Origin: an uncultured Oxalobacteraceae bacterium
GTDB taxonomy: Bacteria; Pseudomonadota; Gammaproteobacteria; Burkholderiales; Burkholderiaceae
Assembly (NCBI GenBank): GCA_946479255.1
Contig: CAMLFK010000087.1
Span: forward strand, 1-17,624
Length of the DNA stretch: 17,624 nucleotides
Direction of reading: 5' to 3'
Under the pieces are notes generated by a model, which worked only from the letters and a program-made list of their open reading frames with translations, was not told the origin of the DNA and ran no database searches. Shown piece after piece: positions 6,536 to 13,755 of the stretch. The translations under genes were made by a program, and so were the position numbers. How positions within the stretch are numbered: the first letter of the stretch is position 1; the number at the start of each line of letters is the position of its first letter.

Positions 6536-7579
6536 TTACGCCATCGCCAGCTGTTCTTGCTTCCGGTGACGCAGCGAGGACCACAGCGATGCCAGGATGA
6601 ATGCCACGCCGATCAGGCCGGTGAAGATCTCAGGAATGTGGAACTTCATGCTCAGCAACATAATCGCGGCCAGTATACCGATCGCGTAGTGTGCACCGTG
6701 TTCAAGATAAACGTACTCATCCAGCGTACCTTTTTTCACCAGGAACACCGTCATCGAACGGACGAACATCGCGCCGATGGCCAGGCCCAGCATGATAATC
6801 ACCACGTCGGTGGTGATCGCAAACGCGCCGATCACGCCGTCGAAGGAGAACGAAGCATCCAGCACTTCGAGGTACAGGAAGCCGCCGATACCGCCGCGCT
6901 TGACCATGTCGCCCACGTTCGAGCCGCCTTCTTCTTCCTTTTCCAGGAAGGAGCTGACCGCATCGACACCGACGTAGACCAGGATGCCCCACAGGCCGGA
7001 AATCAGGACCACCATCTTCTGCGCTTCGGTGACCAGGGTCAGCGAGGCCATCAGCACGCCGATCGCGATCATCACGGCGATCGACGACACCTTGCCGAGC
7101 GAACCGATCTTCTTCTCGAAGTTACCCAGCCAATGCAGTTCCTTGTCCGAATCGAACATAAAGTTCAGGAACACCAGCAGCAGGAACATACCACCGAAGG
7201 CCGCCACTTCAGCGTGGTGCGCGGTCAGGTGGCCCGAATAGGCAACCGGATCCTTGAGTGCCAGGTTCCACACTTCCATCAGGCCCAGGTCAGCGGCCAC
7301 CGCCACGATCACCAGCGGGAACAGCAGGCGCATACCGAACACGGCGATGATGATACCAACGCCCAGGAACAGCTTTTGCCAGAATTCATCCCAGGTTTTG
7401 AGGACAGATGCATTGACCACCGCGTTATCGAAGGACAGCGACACTTCCATGACCGCCAGAATCAGCGCGACACCGAAGGCCGTCAATGCACCCGGCCAGC
7501 CGTTGAGGGAGTAGCCCCACCAGCCCGCCGCCGCCAAGCACAGGAATGAAACAATAAATGAGATTCTGAAATGTTGCAT
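6536..7579 (-). CDS. DUF475 family integral membrane protein, TerC-like
   Basis: This 347-residue polytopic membrane protein has about nine hydrophobic segments and belongs to the DUF475 family, related to TerC. Two acidic motifs stand out: MEVSLSFDNAVVNA (44-57) and LDASFSFDGVIGAF (240-253). They form an internal pseudo-repeat of the kind that in TerC/LysE-type transporters places acidic residues within the membrane, probably to bind a metal ion. A polar loop with an acidic EKEEEGG run (213-219) separates the halves. The start at 7577-7579 has AGAGG (7591-7595) 11 bases upstream; the frame stays open to 7717 but that part would overlap the divergent regulator and reads as non-coding. It is the first gene of the Ter/AIM24 cluster. 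Metal transport, for example Mn2+ efflux as shown for some TerC proteins, is a family-level inference. Confidence 0.92.
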   Translation of the reverse strand: MQHFRISFIVSFLCLAAAGWWGYSLNGWPGALTAFGVALILAVMEVSLSFDNAVVNASVLKTWDEFWQKLFLGVGIIIAVFGMRLLFPLVIVAVAADLGLMEVWNLALKDPVAYSGHLTAHHAEVAAFGGMFLLLVFLNFMFDSDKELHWLGNFEKKIGSLGKVSSIAVMIAIGVLMASLTLVTEAQKMVVLISGLWGILVYVGVDAVSSFLEKEEEGGSNVGDMVKRGGIGGFLYLEVLDASFSFDGVIGAFAITTDVVIIMLGLAIGAMFVRSMTVFLVKKGTLDEYVYLEHGAHYAIGILAAIMLLSMKFHIPEIFTGLIGVAFILASLWSSLRHRKQEQLAMA

Positions 7580-7687
7580 GGTTTGTTGTTCCTCTATAAA
7601 GATGATGGATGGCGCGTAGTGTATGCCCTGCACGACAATAAGAAAATAGGAGATAATCGGATAAATACTTCGTAAAAACGGAAGCAG
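7580..7687. promoter_or_regulatory. Divergent promoter region between DUF475 and the LysR-type regulator
   Basis: This 108-base AT-rich gap must contain the promoters of both genes. It holds two GATAA words eight bases apart (7652-7656 and 7660-7664), a GATAAT hexamer (7652-7657) and the AGAGG ribosome site of DUF475. LysR-type proteins usually bind such shared regions and control the divergent gene. I could not pick out a clear T-N11-A dyad or a strong -35/-10 pair, so only the region, not individual sites, is called. Confidence 0.5.
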
Positions 7688-8596
7688 ATGAAAAATTCGG
7701 GCATGAATTTCCGCCACCTTTACTATTTTTGGGTGGTCGCCAAGGAAGGCGGCATCACGCGCGCGGCGACCCGCCTGGGCCTGGCGGTGCAGACCATCAG
7801 CACCCAGTTATCCCTGCTGGAACAGTCGATCGGCAAGTCGCTCTTCCAGCAGCAAGGACGGCGCCTGGTGCTGACCGAGCCGGGCCGGCTCGCCATGGCG
7901 TATGCCGATCAGATCTTTCTGCTGGGCGAGCAGATGCAGGAAGCCCTGGGCGACACCGACTCCGGCAAGACGCGCCTGACGGTCGGCATTTCCGACTCGC
8001 TGCCCAAGCTGACCGCCTTCCGCCTGCTGGAAAGCACCCTGCGCCTGGCCACGCCGGTGCGCCTGGTCTGCTACGAAGACCAGTTCGACGCCCTGCTGGC
8101 GGAACTGGCCTTGCACAAGCTGGACGTGGTGCTGACCGATCGCGCGGTGCGCTCCGGCACCACCCTGCGCGTGTTCAGCCACATGCTGTTCGAGAGCGAC
8201 ACCATGATCGTCGGCACGCCTGCGCTGGCAAGCAAGTACACCAACAATTTCCCGGCCAGCTTGAGCGGCGCGCCCTTCCTGCTGCCGACCCGCAATAACG
8301 CCTTGCGCGGGCGTATCGACGAATGGTTTGAGCTGCACCATGTGCGCCCTGACATCGTCGGCGAGTTCGAGGACACGGCCCTGCTCAACACCTTCGGGCG
8401 CAGCGGCGCGGGCCTGTACTTCGCCACGGCGGCGCTGGCCAGCGACCTGGCCGACCAGTTCGGCGCCGTGCTGGTCGGGCGCGTGCCGCAGGTGCGCGAG
8501 CAGGTCTTCGCCATCTCCAACGAACGCAAGATCAAGCACTTGGCCGTCGAAGAAATACTTTCCTCAGCGCACCGAGGTGCCTTTGCGCACGGGTGA
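7688..8596 (+). CDS. nhaR: LysR-family transcriptional regulator, NhaR-like
   Basis: The 302-residue protein has an N-terminal LysR helix-turn-helix: NFRHLYYFWVVAKEGG (7-22), ITRAATRLGLAVQTISTQLSLLE (23-45), then GRRLVLTEPGRLAMAYA (57-73). A two-lobed periplasmic-binding-like effector domain occupies about 95-295. The HLYYFW opening and the spacing are characteristic of NhaR, which in E. coli activates the Na+/H+ antiporter gene nhaA in response to sodium. No antiporter gene is near; the divergent neighbour is the DUF475/Ter operon, its likely target. The start is uncertain: the ATG at 7688 has GGAAG only three bases upstream, and an ATG at 7703 directly before NFRHLYYF is an alternative. It is followed after 47 bases by the CNNM-type transporter gene on the same strand. 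Confidence 0.88.
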   Translation: MKNSGMNFRHLYYFWVVAKEGGITRAATRLGLAVQTISTQLSLLEQSIGKSLFQQQGRRLVLTEPGRLAMAYADQIFLLGEQMQEALGDTDSGKTRLTVGISDSLPKLTAFRLLESTLRLATPVRLVCYEDQFDALLAELALHKLDVVLTDRAVRSGTTLRVFSHMLFESDTMIVGTPALASKYTNNFPASLSGAPFLLPTRNNALRGRIDEWFELHHVRPDIVGEFEDTALLNTFGRSGAGLYFATAALASDLADQFGAVLVGRVPQVREQVFAISNERKIKHLAVEEILSSAHRGAFAHG

Positions 8597-8600
8597 AAGG

Positions 8601-8606
8601 TACAAT
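8601..8606 (+). promoter_or_regulatory. Possible -10 box for the CNNM/CorC gene
   Basis: TACAAT lies 38 bases before the start codon at 8644, just past the LysR stop. No -35 at normal spacing is evident. Between it and the start is a GGCC-TGAT-GGCC mini-hairpin and a run of six T directly before ATG, with no Shine-Dalgarno sequence. Tentative. Confidence 0.3.
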
Positions 8607-8643
8607 GCATACTTCGGCCTGATGGCCAAACTTCAACTTTTTT

Positions 8644-9987
8644 ATGTATAACTTGCTGCTGGTGGTGCTCGCCCTCTTCTTAGTCGTGCTGAACGGCTTT
8701 TTCGTGGCGGCAGAATTCGGCATTGTTTCGCTCCGTAAAACGCGCGTGCGCGCCATCGCCAAGTCCCAAGGGATGCGTGGCCGCATCCTGGGCACGGTCC
8801 ATGGCCAGCTGGACGCCTATCTCTCCGCCTGCCAGCTGGGAATTACGCTGGCCTCGCTCGGCCTGGGCTGGGTTGGCGAGCCGGCATTTGCCGGGCTACT
8901 CGAACCGGCGTTGCGCTCGATCGGCATCGAATCCGACAAACTGATCCACGGTATCGCCTTCGTGACCGCCTTTAGCGTAATTTCCTTTTTGCACATCGTG
9001 GTGGGCGAACTGGCCCCCAAGTCGATGGCGATCCGCAATCCGGAAGCCGTGGGCCTGTGGACCGCGCCGCCGCTGTACGCCTTCTACTGGATGATGTTCC
9101 CGGCCATTTACTTGTTGAACGCCAGCGCCAACATGGTGCTGCGCGCCGCCGGCCTGGCTGGCAAGGGCGGGCATGACGCGCACTATTCCACGGAAGAACT
9201 TAAACTCATCTTGCGTACCAGCCAGCCGGGCGAAAAGTTCACGCGCGACGAGCGCCACATCCTGGCCCAGTCGCTCGACTTCAGCCAGATGACGGTGTCC
9301 GACCTGATGCGTCCGATTAACGAAGTGATCGCGCTGTATGCGGACGAGACGCTGGAAGAGAACCTGCAGACCGTGGTGCGCAACCGCTTCAGCCGCTATC
9401 CCTACTTCGATAAAAACAATGAAGACGTGCTGGGCGTCATCCACCTGAAAGACTTGTTTTTCGCCCAGCAGACCGGACGGCCGATCAAGGAGCTGGCCCA
9501 GTTCCTGCGGCCGGTGGAAACGGTATCGGCCCGCACGCCGGCGCAGGAAATGTTCCGGCGTTTCCGCGACGGCGCGCCGCACTTCGCCCTGATCGGTGAA
9601 AAGGGCAAGCGCCCGGTTGGATTCATTACGCTGGACAATTTACTGGGCGCGATGGTCGGCGAGATCCGCGACGAATTCCGCCTGAACGAGAACGACTGGC
9701 TGCGCCAGCCGGACGGCACTTTGATTGGCAAGGCCAGCCTGCCGATCTTCTCGCTCGAACGCATCCTCGGCATCGATATCGACAACGAGACCCTGGGCCT
9801 GGATGAGGTCGAATCGGTGGGCGGACTGCTGATGGTCAAGCTGGGCGATATTCCCAAACAAGGCCAGAAGATCGAGTTCCCGCACTTCGATATCGTGGTC
9901 AAGAAGATGAATGGACCGCGGATCGTGCTGGTGAAGGTGATCCCGCAGGTCAATCGCGATCCGGAAGATAGTGACGAACGGGATTAG
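8644..9987 (+). CDS. Hemolysin-family / CNNM-CorC type membrane protein with CBS domains
   Basis: The 447-residue protein has the three-part architecture of the UPF0053 (CNNM/MpfA/YfjD) family. First is an N-terminal DUF21 membrane domain (about 1-195) with AAEFGIVSLRKTR (22-34), SLGLGWVGEP (71-80) and GELAPKS (121-127). Next is a pair of CBS domains (about 218-335) including LMRPINEVIAL (221-231) and FSRYPYFDK (249-257). Last is a CorC_HlyC domain (about 345-436) with GGLLMVKLGDIP (393-404). Members are mostly linked to Mg2+ or other divalent cation efflux; the older name hemolysin is not supported by sequence. The length is normal. No ribosome site precedes the start, which follows a T-run. 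It converges on the AI-2E gene across a 54-base gap holding an inverted repeat. A metal-ion role would suit the adjoining DUF475/Ter cluster, but co-regulation is inference. Confidence 0.94.
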   Translation: MYNLLLVVLALFLVVLNGFFVAAEFGIVSLRKTRVRAIAKSQGMRGRILGTVHGQLDAYLSACQLGITLASLGLGWVGEPAFAGLLEPALRSIGIESDKLIHGIAFVTAFSVISFLHIVVGELAPKSMAIRNPEAVGLWTAPPLYAFYWMMFPAIYLLNASANMVLRAAGLAGKGGHDAHYSTEELKLILRTSQPGEKFTRDERHILAQSLDFSQMTVSDLMRPINEVIALYADETLEENLQTVVRNRFSRYPYFDKNNEDVLGVIHLKDLFFAQQTGRPIKELAQFLRPVETVSARTPAQEMFRRFRDGAPHFALIGEKGKRPVGFITLDNLLGAMVGEIRDEFRLNENDWLRQPDGTLIGKASLPIFSLERILGIDIDNETLGLDEVESVGGLLMVKLGDIPKQGQKIEFPHFDIVVKKMNGPRIVLVKVIPQVNRDPEDSDERD

Positions 9988-10008
9988 GAAAACAATGTTG
10001 ACCTAAGA

Positions 10009-10033
10009 GCCGTCATGCCGCGGGGATGACAGC
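10009..10033. repeat. Imperfect intergenic palindrome between convergent genes
   Basis: GC-c-GTCAT (10009-10016) pairs with ATGAC-a-GC (10026-10033), with a short CC/GG inner pairing around CCGCGG. It shares the GTCAT...ATGAC ends with the perfect palindrome at 4504-4532 and lies between two convergent stop codons. It could act as a weak two-way terminator, although no T-run follows on either strand. Confidence 0.5.
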
Positions 10034-10041
10034 TGGGTAGC

Positions 10042-11127
10042 TCAGATTTTAGTCACTTCGGCCGGCTCCACCCCGGTCCACTCGCGCATCAGCGAGTACC
10101 CCACCGCCAGCAAGGTCGGGCCGATAAACAGGCCGACAAATCCAAACGCAATCACCCCACCCAGCACACCGAGCAGCACGAGCAAAAACGGCAAGCTGCT
10201 GCCGCGGCTGATCAGCATCGGCTTGACGATATTGTCCACGCCGCTGATCAGCACCATGCCCCACACCAGCATGAAAATGCCCCAGCCGACACTGCCCTGC
10301 TGGAACAGCCAGATGGCCGCGCCGCCCCAGATCAACGGCGGCCCGACCGGCACCAGGGACATCACAAAGGTCGCAAAGCTCAGCAGCAGCACTGCCGGGA
10401 CGCCGGCAATCAAAAAGCCGATGGACGCTACCAGCGATTGCGCCAGCGCGGTGCCGAGCAGGCCGTACATGACGCCGCGCACGGTTTGGCTGACGGTCAT
10501 GGCGACCTTGGGCGCGTTGTCGCCGATAACCCGGTACATGATCACCTGGATGGCATCGAGGATGCGATGGCCGTCGCGGTACAGGAAGAAACTCACGAAC
10601 GCCGCCAGGCTCATTTGCGCGACGCCGGCACCGACGATGATGCCGCCCGACAGCAGGTAGTGGCGCGCCGGTTCCAGCATGCGCTTGGCCAGGTCCATCA
10701 TCTGTTCGCGGCTGGCAACCAGCTGGCGCACATAGGCGTCAATCGATTCGCCGATGACGGGAATCTGGCGCAGCCAGCCTGGCGGCTCGATGTGGCCGGA
10801 ACTCACGGCCACCCGCAGTTGATCGTAGAAGCGGCCGATATCGTCGGCCAGGTTGTAGGCCACCAGGGTAATCGGCAGCACGATCAGCAGCACCAGGGTC
10901 ATGGTCAGGCTGAGCGCGGCAAGCGTGCGGCGGCCATGCATATTGGAGAGCACGCGCGTATAGACCGGCCAGGAAGACATGACGATGCAGGCGGCAAACA
11001 GGATCGCCGCCATGAAGGGGCGCAGGACATACAGGCAGCCGATCGTCAGCAAGGCGATCGCGGCGATCTGGGCATAGTTGCGGGAGGACTTCTTGCTGCT
11101 TTCCGAAACGCGGGTCAGGTCATCCAT
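10042..11127 (-). CDS. AI-2E family transporter (PerM-like membrane protein)
   Basis: The 361-residue protein has the typical AI-2E (UPF0118/PerM) layout: two N-terminal hydrophobic stretches, a membrane segment near 70-90, a central polar region containing PPGWLRQIPVIGESID, and four to five C-terminal membrane segments ending in GFVGLFIGPTLLAVGYSL. The family includes the E. coli autoinducer-2 exporter TqsA, PerM and sodium/proton antiporters, so the substrate is open. I start at ATG 11125-11127 because AAGG lies about a dozen bases upstream and the longer open frame to 11235 would overlap the Sco gene. It sits 13 bases behind the Sco stop codon, as the last gene of the oxidase-assembly run, which suggests co-transcription although a functional link to the oxidase is unknown. 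Confidence 0.92.
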   Translation of the reverse strand: MDDLTRVSESSKKSSRNYAQIAAIALLTIGCLYVLRPFMAAILFAACIVMSSWPVYTRVLSNMHGRRTLAALSLTMTLVLLIVLPITLVAYNLADDIGRFYDQLRVAVSSGHIEPPGWLRQIPVIGESIDAYVRQLVASREQMMDLAKRMLEPARHYLLSGGIIVGAGVAQMSLAAFVSFFLYRDGHRILDAIQVIMYRVIGDNAPKVAMTVSQTVRGVMYGLLGTALAQSLVASIGFLIAGVPAVLLLSFATFVMSLVPVGPPLIWGGAAIWLFQQGSVGWGIFMLVWGMVLISGVDNIVKPMLISRGSSLPFLLVLLGVLGGVIAFGFVGLFIGPTLLAVGYSLMREWTGVEPAEVTKI

Positions 11128-11140
11128 GCCGTGTGACACC

Positions 11141-11725
11141 TTAGTTGAGCAACTGTTTAATGTCATGCACGATCGGCTCAGGGCCTTTACCGTGGCGCAC
11201 GAACAGGCGGATCTTGCCGTTCTGGTCGAACACATAGCTGGCGGCGGTGTGGTCCACCGTGTAGCTGCCCGGCGTCTTGCCCGGCTGCTTGGCGTAGAAC
11301 ACCTTGAATTCCTTGGCGACCTTGGCCGTGGCCGCGGCGTCGCCGTACAGGCCGAGGAAGCGCGGATCGAAGGCCGGCACGTATTGCGCCAGCAGTTGCT
11401 GGGTGTCGCGCTCCGGGTCCACCGTCACGAACAGCACCTGCACCTTGTCGGCCTGGGGACCCAGTGCCTTCATCACAGCGGCCATCTCGGCCATGGTGGT
11501 CGGGCACACGTCCGGGCACTGGGTAAAGCCGAAAAACATCACCACCACTTTGCCTTTGAAGTCGGCCAGGGTGCGCGGCTTGCCGTTATGGTCGGTCAGC
11601 GCGAAATCCTTGGCGTAATCCAGGCCGGTCAGGTCGGTATTCTGGAAGGACAGCGGTTTATTGGCGAGCTTGTCGCAGCCGGCCAGCAGCAGCAGCAATG
11701 CGCACAGTGCGAAGATTTTTTTCAT
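11141..11725 (-). CDS. SCO1/SenC family copper chaperone lipoprotein
   Basis: Sco proteins are membrane-anchored thioredoxin-fold proteins that deliver copper to the CuA centre of cytochrome c oxidase subunit II or keep its cysteines reduced. This 194-residue protein has a lipoprotein signal with lipobox LLAGC (lipidated Cys17), a FKGKVVVMFFGFTQC strand, the copper-binding CPDVCP motif (Cys70, Cys74) and the third ligand His159 in TVDHTAA. All ligands are present and the length is normal. The start is fixed by its 1-base overlap with the preceding heme O synthase stop (TGATG, minus strand 11727-11723); the same frame is open for a further 189 codons opposite that gene but matches no family there. 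It is followed 13 bases later by the AI-2E gene. A second, diverged Sco-like protein lies further upstream in the cluster. Confidence 0.96.
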   Translation of the reverse strand: MKKIFALCALLLLLAGCDKLANKPLSFQNTDLTGLDYAKDFALTDHNGKPRTLADFKGKVVVMFFGFTQCPDVCPTTMAEMAAVMKALGPQADKVQVLFVTVDPERDTQQLLAQYVPAFDPRFLGLYGDAAATAKVAKEFKVFYAKQPGKTPGSYTVDHTAASYVFDQNGKIRLFVRHGKGPEPIVHDIKQLLN

Positions 11726-12618
11726 CAGATTTTGATGTAATGATCGAGCAGCAGCGCGGCAAACAGCAGCGAAAGATAAACGATCGACCAGGTAAAGGCC
11801 TTGCGCGCACGCAGGTCCGAGTAATGGCGGTACACCTGCCAGCCGTGCCACAGGAACACGGCATTGAGGATCACGGCGGACACCAGATAGATCAGGCCGC
11901 TCATGCGCACGGCGAAGGGCAGCAAGGTCGTGGCAGCCAGCGCGATCGAATACAGCCACACGTGAAAGCCGGTGAAATTCATGCCGTGCGTGACCGGCAG
12001 CATCGGCAGGCCGGAACGCGCATAGTCGTCGCGCCGGTACATGGCCAGCGCCCAGAAGTGCGGCGGGGTCCAGACGAAAATGATCAGCACCAGCAGCCAG
12101 GCTTGCATCGGCACATCGTTGGCGATCGCGGCCCAGCCGAGTGCCGGCGGCATGGCGCCGGACAGGCCGCCGATGACAATGTTCTGCGGCGTGGCCGGCT
12201 TCAAGATCACGGTGTAGATGAGCGCGTAGCCCACAAAGGTCACCAGGGTCAGCCACATGGTCAGCGGGTTGACCAAGGTGTACAGCACCCACATGCCGAG
12301 CCCGCCGATGACGGCGGAAAACACGATGGTCTGGGTCTTGGTCAGTTCGCCGTTGGCGGTGGCGCGGCGCGCGGTGCGCGCCATGCGCGCATCGATCTCG
12401 GCTTCCAGCAGGCAGTTGACCGCGAACGCGGCACCGGCCAGCAGCCAGATGCCGGCGGTGGCGGCGAGCACGATGCGCCAGTCCGGCAAGCCGTCGGTGG
12501 CCAGGAACATGCCGATCACGGCGCAGAACACGGCCAGCTGGGTCACCCGCGGCTTGGTCAGCGCCAGGTACTGGGCGGCGCGGCTGTTGGTTTTATGGGT
12601 TGCGGTCTGGGTCGTCAT
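11725..12618 (-). CDS. cyoE: Protoheme IX farnesyltransferase (heme O synthase)
   Basis: This inner-membrane UbiA-type prenyltransferase adds a farnesyl group to heme B to give heme O, the substrate of the heme A synthase encoded just upstream. The 297-residue protein has the expected eight to nine membrane segments and the family motifs NCLLEAEID (68-76), [17 protein letters not shown] (135-151), GAMPPALGW (154-162), TPPHFWALA (184-192) and [13 protein letters not shown] (196-208). In the first prenyl-diphosphate/Mg2+ motif the usual first Asp is Glu (Glu72), a conservative change; Asp76 is kept. Its ATG overlaps the CtaA stop (ATGA, 12615-12618) and its TGA overlaps the Sco ATG by one base. 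Also called CtaB in aa3-oxidase clusters. Confidence 0.97.
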   Translation of the reverse strand: MTTQTATHKTNSRAAQYLALTKPRVTQLAVFCAVIGMFLATDGLPDWRIVLAATAGIWLLAGAAFAVNCLLEAEIDARMARTARRATANGELTKTQTIVFSAVIGGLGMWVLYTLVNPLTMWLTLVTFVGYALIYTVILKPATPQNIVIGGLSGAMPPALGWAAIANDVPMQAWLLVLIIFVWTPPHFWALAMYRRDDYARSGLPMLPVTHGMNFTGFHVWLYSIALAATTLLPFAVRMSGLIYLVSAVILNAVFLWHGWQVYRHYSDLRARKAFTWSIVYLSLLFAALLLDHYIKI

Positions 12619-13742
12619 TGGAAGGCATGGCTTGCCGCGCGCTCTGCCGTCACAGGCTGCGCGCGGTGTGTAATCGCGTAGTTTAACATGGTCACCAGTA
12701 CCACCAGGACCGCGGCACCGGCGTTATGCAATACAGCGATGGCCAGCGGGAAGTCGAGGAAGACGGTGGCAATGCCGGTCAGCATCTGCACGGCCAGCGC
12801 GATCAGCATCGCCCGCGAGGTCTTGCGCAGGGCCGCGTGCGGCCAGGCACGCATTGCCGTGTAGCCGAACACGGCCAGCACGATGAAGGCCATGTTGCGG
12901 TGGATCCAGTGGATTGCCGTCAGCGCGGCGAACGGCAGGTAATGGCCGGCGGCGGTCTTGCCCAGCTCGCGCCACAGGGTGAAGCCGTGCTCGAAATCCA
13001 TGTCCGGAATGACCTTGCCGCCGCACAGAGGAAACTCGGTGCAGGCCAAAGTGGCGTAGTTGGTGCTGACCCAGCCGCCCAGCGCAATCTGCAGGGCCAG
13101 GACGGCGGCGCAGAGCAAGGCCAGCGGTCGCAGCGAGGCAGGCACGGCCGCCGGCCGCTTGCCGTGGTGCGCCATGTTCTGCGCCGCCCCCATCCAGACC
13201 AGCATGGCCAGCAATCCCATACCCAGCAGCAGGTGGATGGTGACGATGACCGGCTGCAGCTTCAAGGTCACGGTCCAGGCACCGAACGCGCCCTGGATGC
13301 ATACAAAAATGAACAGCAGTGTAGGCAAGGCAGGCGCGAACTCGGCGCGGCGGGTCTTGCGCCACTGCATCCAGGCGGTACCCATCAGCGCGACGATCAG
13401 CACGCCGATGCCCATGGCCAGGTAGCGGTGGATCATCTCGATCCAGGCTTTGACCACGGTGACCGGGCCGGTCGGCATCAGGGCTTCGGCTGCGGCGATG
13501 TCGGCATGGGCAATGAAGGGATTGGCGGCGCCGTAGCAGCCGGGCCAGTCGGGGCAACCCAAACCCGAATCGGTCAGGCGGGTGAAGGCCCCGAACACGA
13601 TCAGGTCGAAGGTGAGGAAGGCAGTGGTCCACACCAGTTTGCGGTATTTATTGGCGTCCGACGACATCCACACCATTGCCAGTGGCAAAACCGCCACCAG
13701 CATGGCGGTGACGCCCATTTCCACCAAAGTCGACAGCTGCAT
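12615..13742 (-). CDS. ctaA: Heme A synthase (COX15/CtaA family)
   Basis: This inner-membrane enzyme oxidises the C8 methyl group of heme O to a formyl group, giving heme A for aa3-type oxidase. The 375-residue protein has about eight membrane segments and the four expected heme-ligand histidines: His105 in MIHRY, His170 in TIHLL, His281 in WIHRNMAF (His278 nearby) and His339 in VLHNAG. Two cysteine pairs (Cys63/Cys69 in [10 protein letters not shown], Cys234/Cys240 in ACTEFPLC) occur on outer loops, as in CtaA relatives. The start at 13740-13742 lies 13 bases downstream of the Sco-like stop, with a purine-rich AAGGGGAAAG ribosome site just before it. It is translationally linked to cyoE through an ATGA overlap. 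Function is well supported. Confidence 0.96.
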   Translation of the reverse strand: MQLSTLVEMGVTAMLVAVLPLAMVWMSSDANKYRKLVWTTAFLTFDLIVFGAFTRLTDSGLGCPDWPGCYGAANPFIAHADIAAAEALMPTGPVTVVKAWIEMIHRYLAMGIGVLIVALMGTAWMQWRKTRRAEFAPALPTLLFIFVCIQGAFGAWTVTLKLQPVIVTIHLLLGMGLLAMLVWMGAAQNMAHHGKRPAAVPASLRPLALLCAAVLALQIALGGWVSTNYATLACTEFPLCGGKVIPDMDFEHGFTLWRELGKTAAGHYLPFAALTAIHWIHRNMAFIVLAVFGYTAMRAWPHAALRKTSRAMLIALAVQMLTGIATVFLDFPLAIAVLHNAGAAVLVVLVTMLNYAITHRAQPVTAERAASHAFQ

Positions 13743-13755
13743 GTGCGCTTTCCCC

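Noticed and set aside
6458..7549. 363-codon plus-strand frame opposite DUF475
   Set aside because: Its His- and Gln-rich composition comes from complementing hydrophobic codons; DUF475 on the other strand is well supported.
8616..8643. Possible intrinsic terminator (GGCC-TGAT-GGCC then six T) before the CNNM gene
   Set aside because: The stem is only four base pairs and the T-run begins ten bases after it, directly at the start codon; not a convincing terminator.
11726..12292. Upstream extension of the Sco reading frame
   Set aside because: It runs inside the heme O synthase gene; the Sco lipoprotein signal begins at 11725 with a TGATG overlap.
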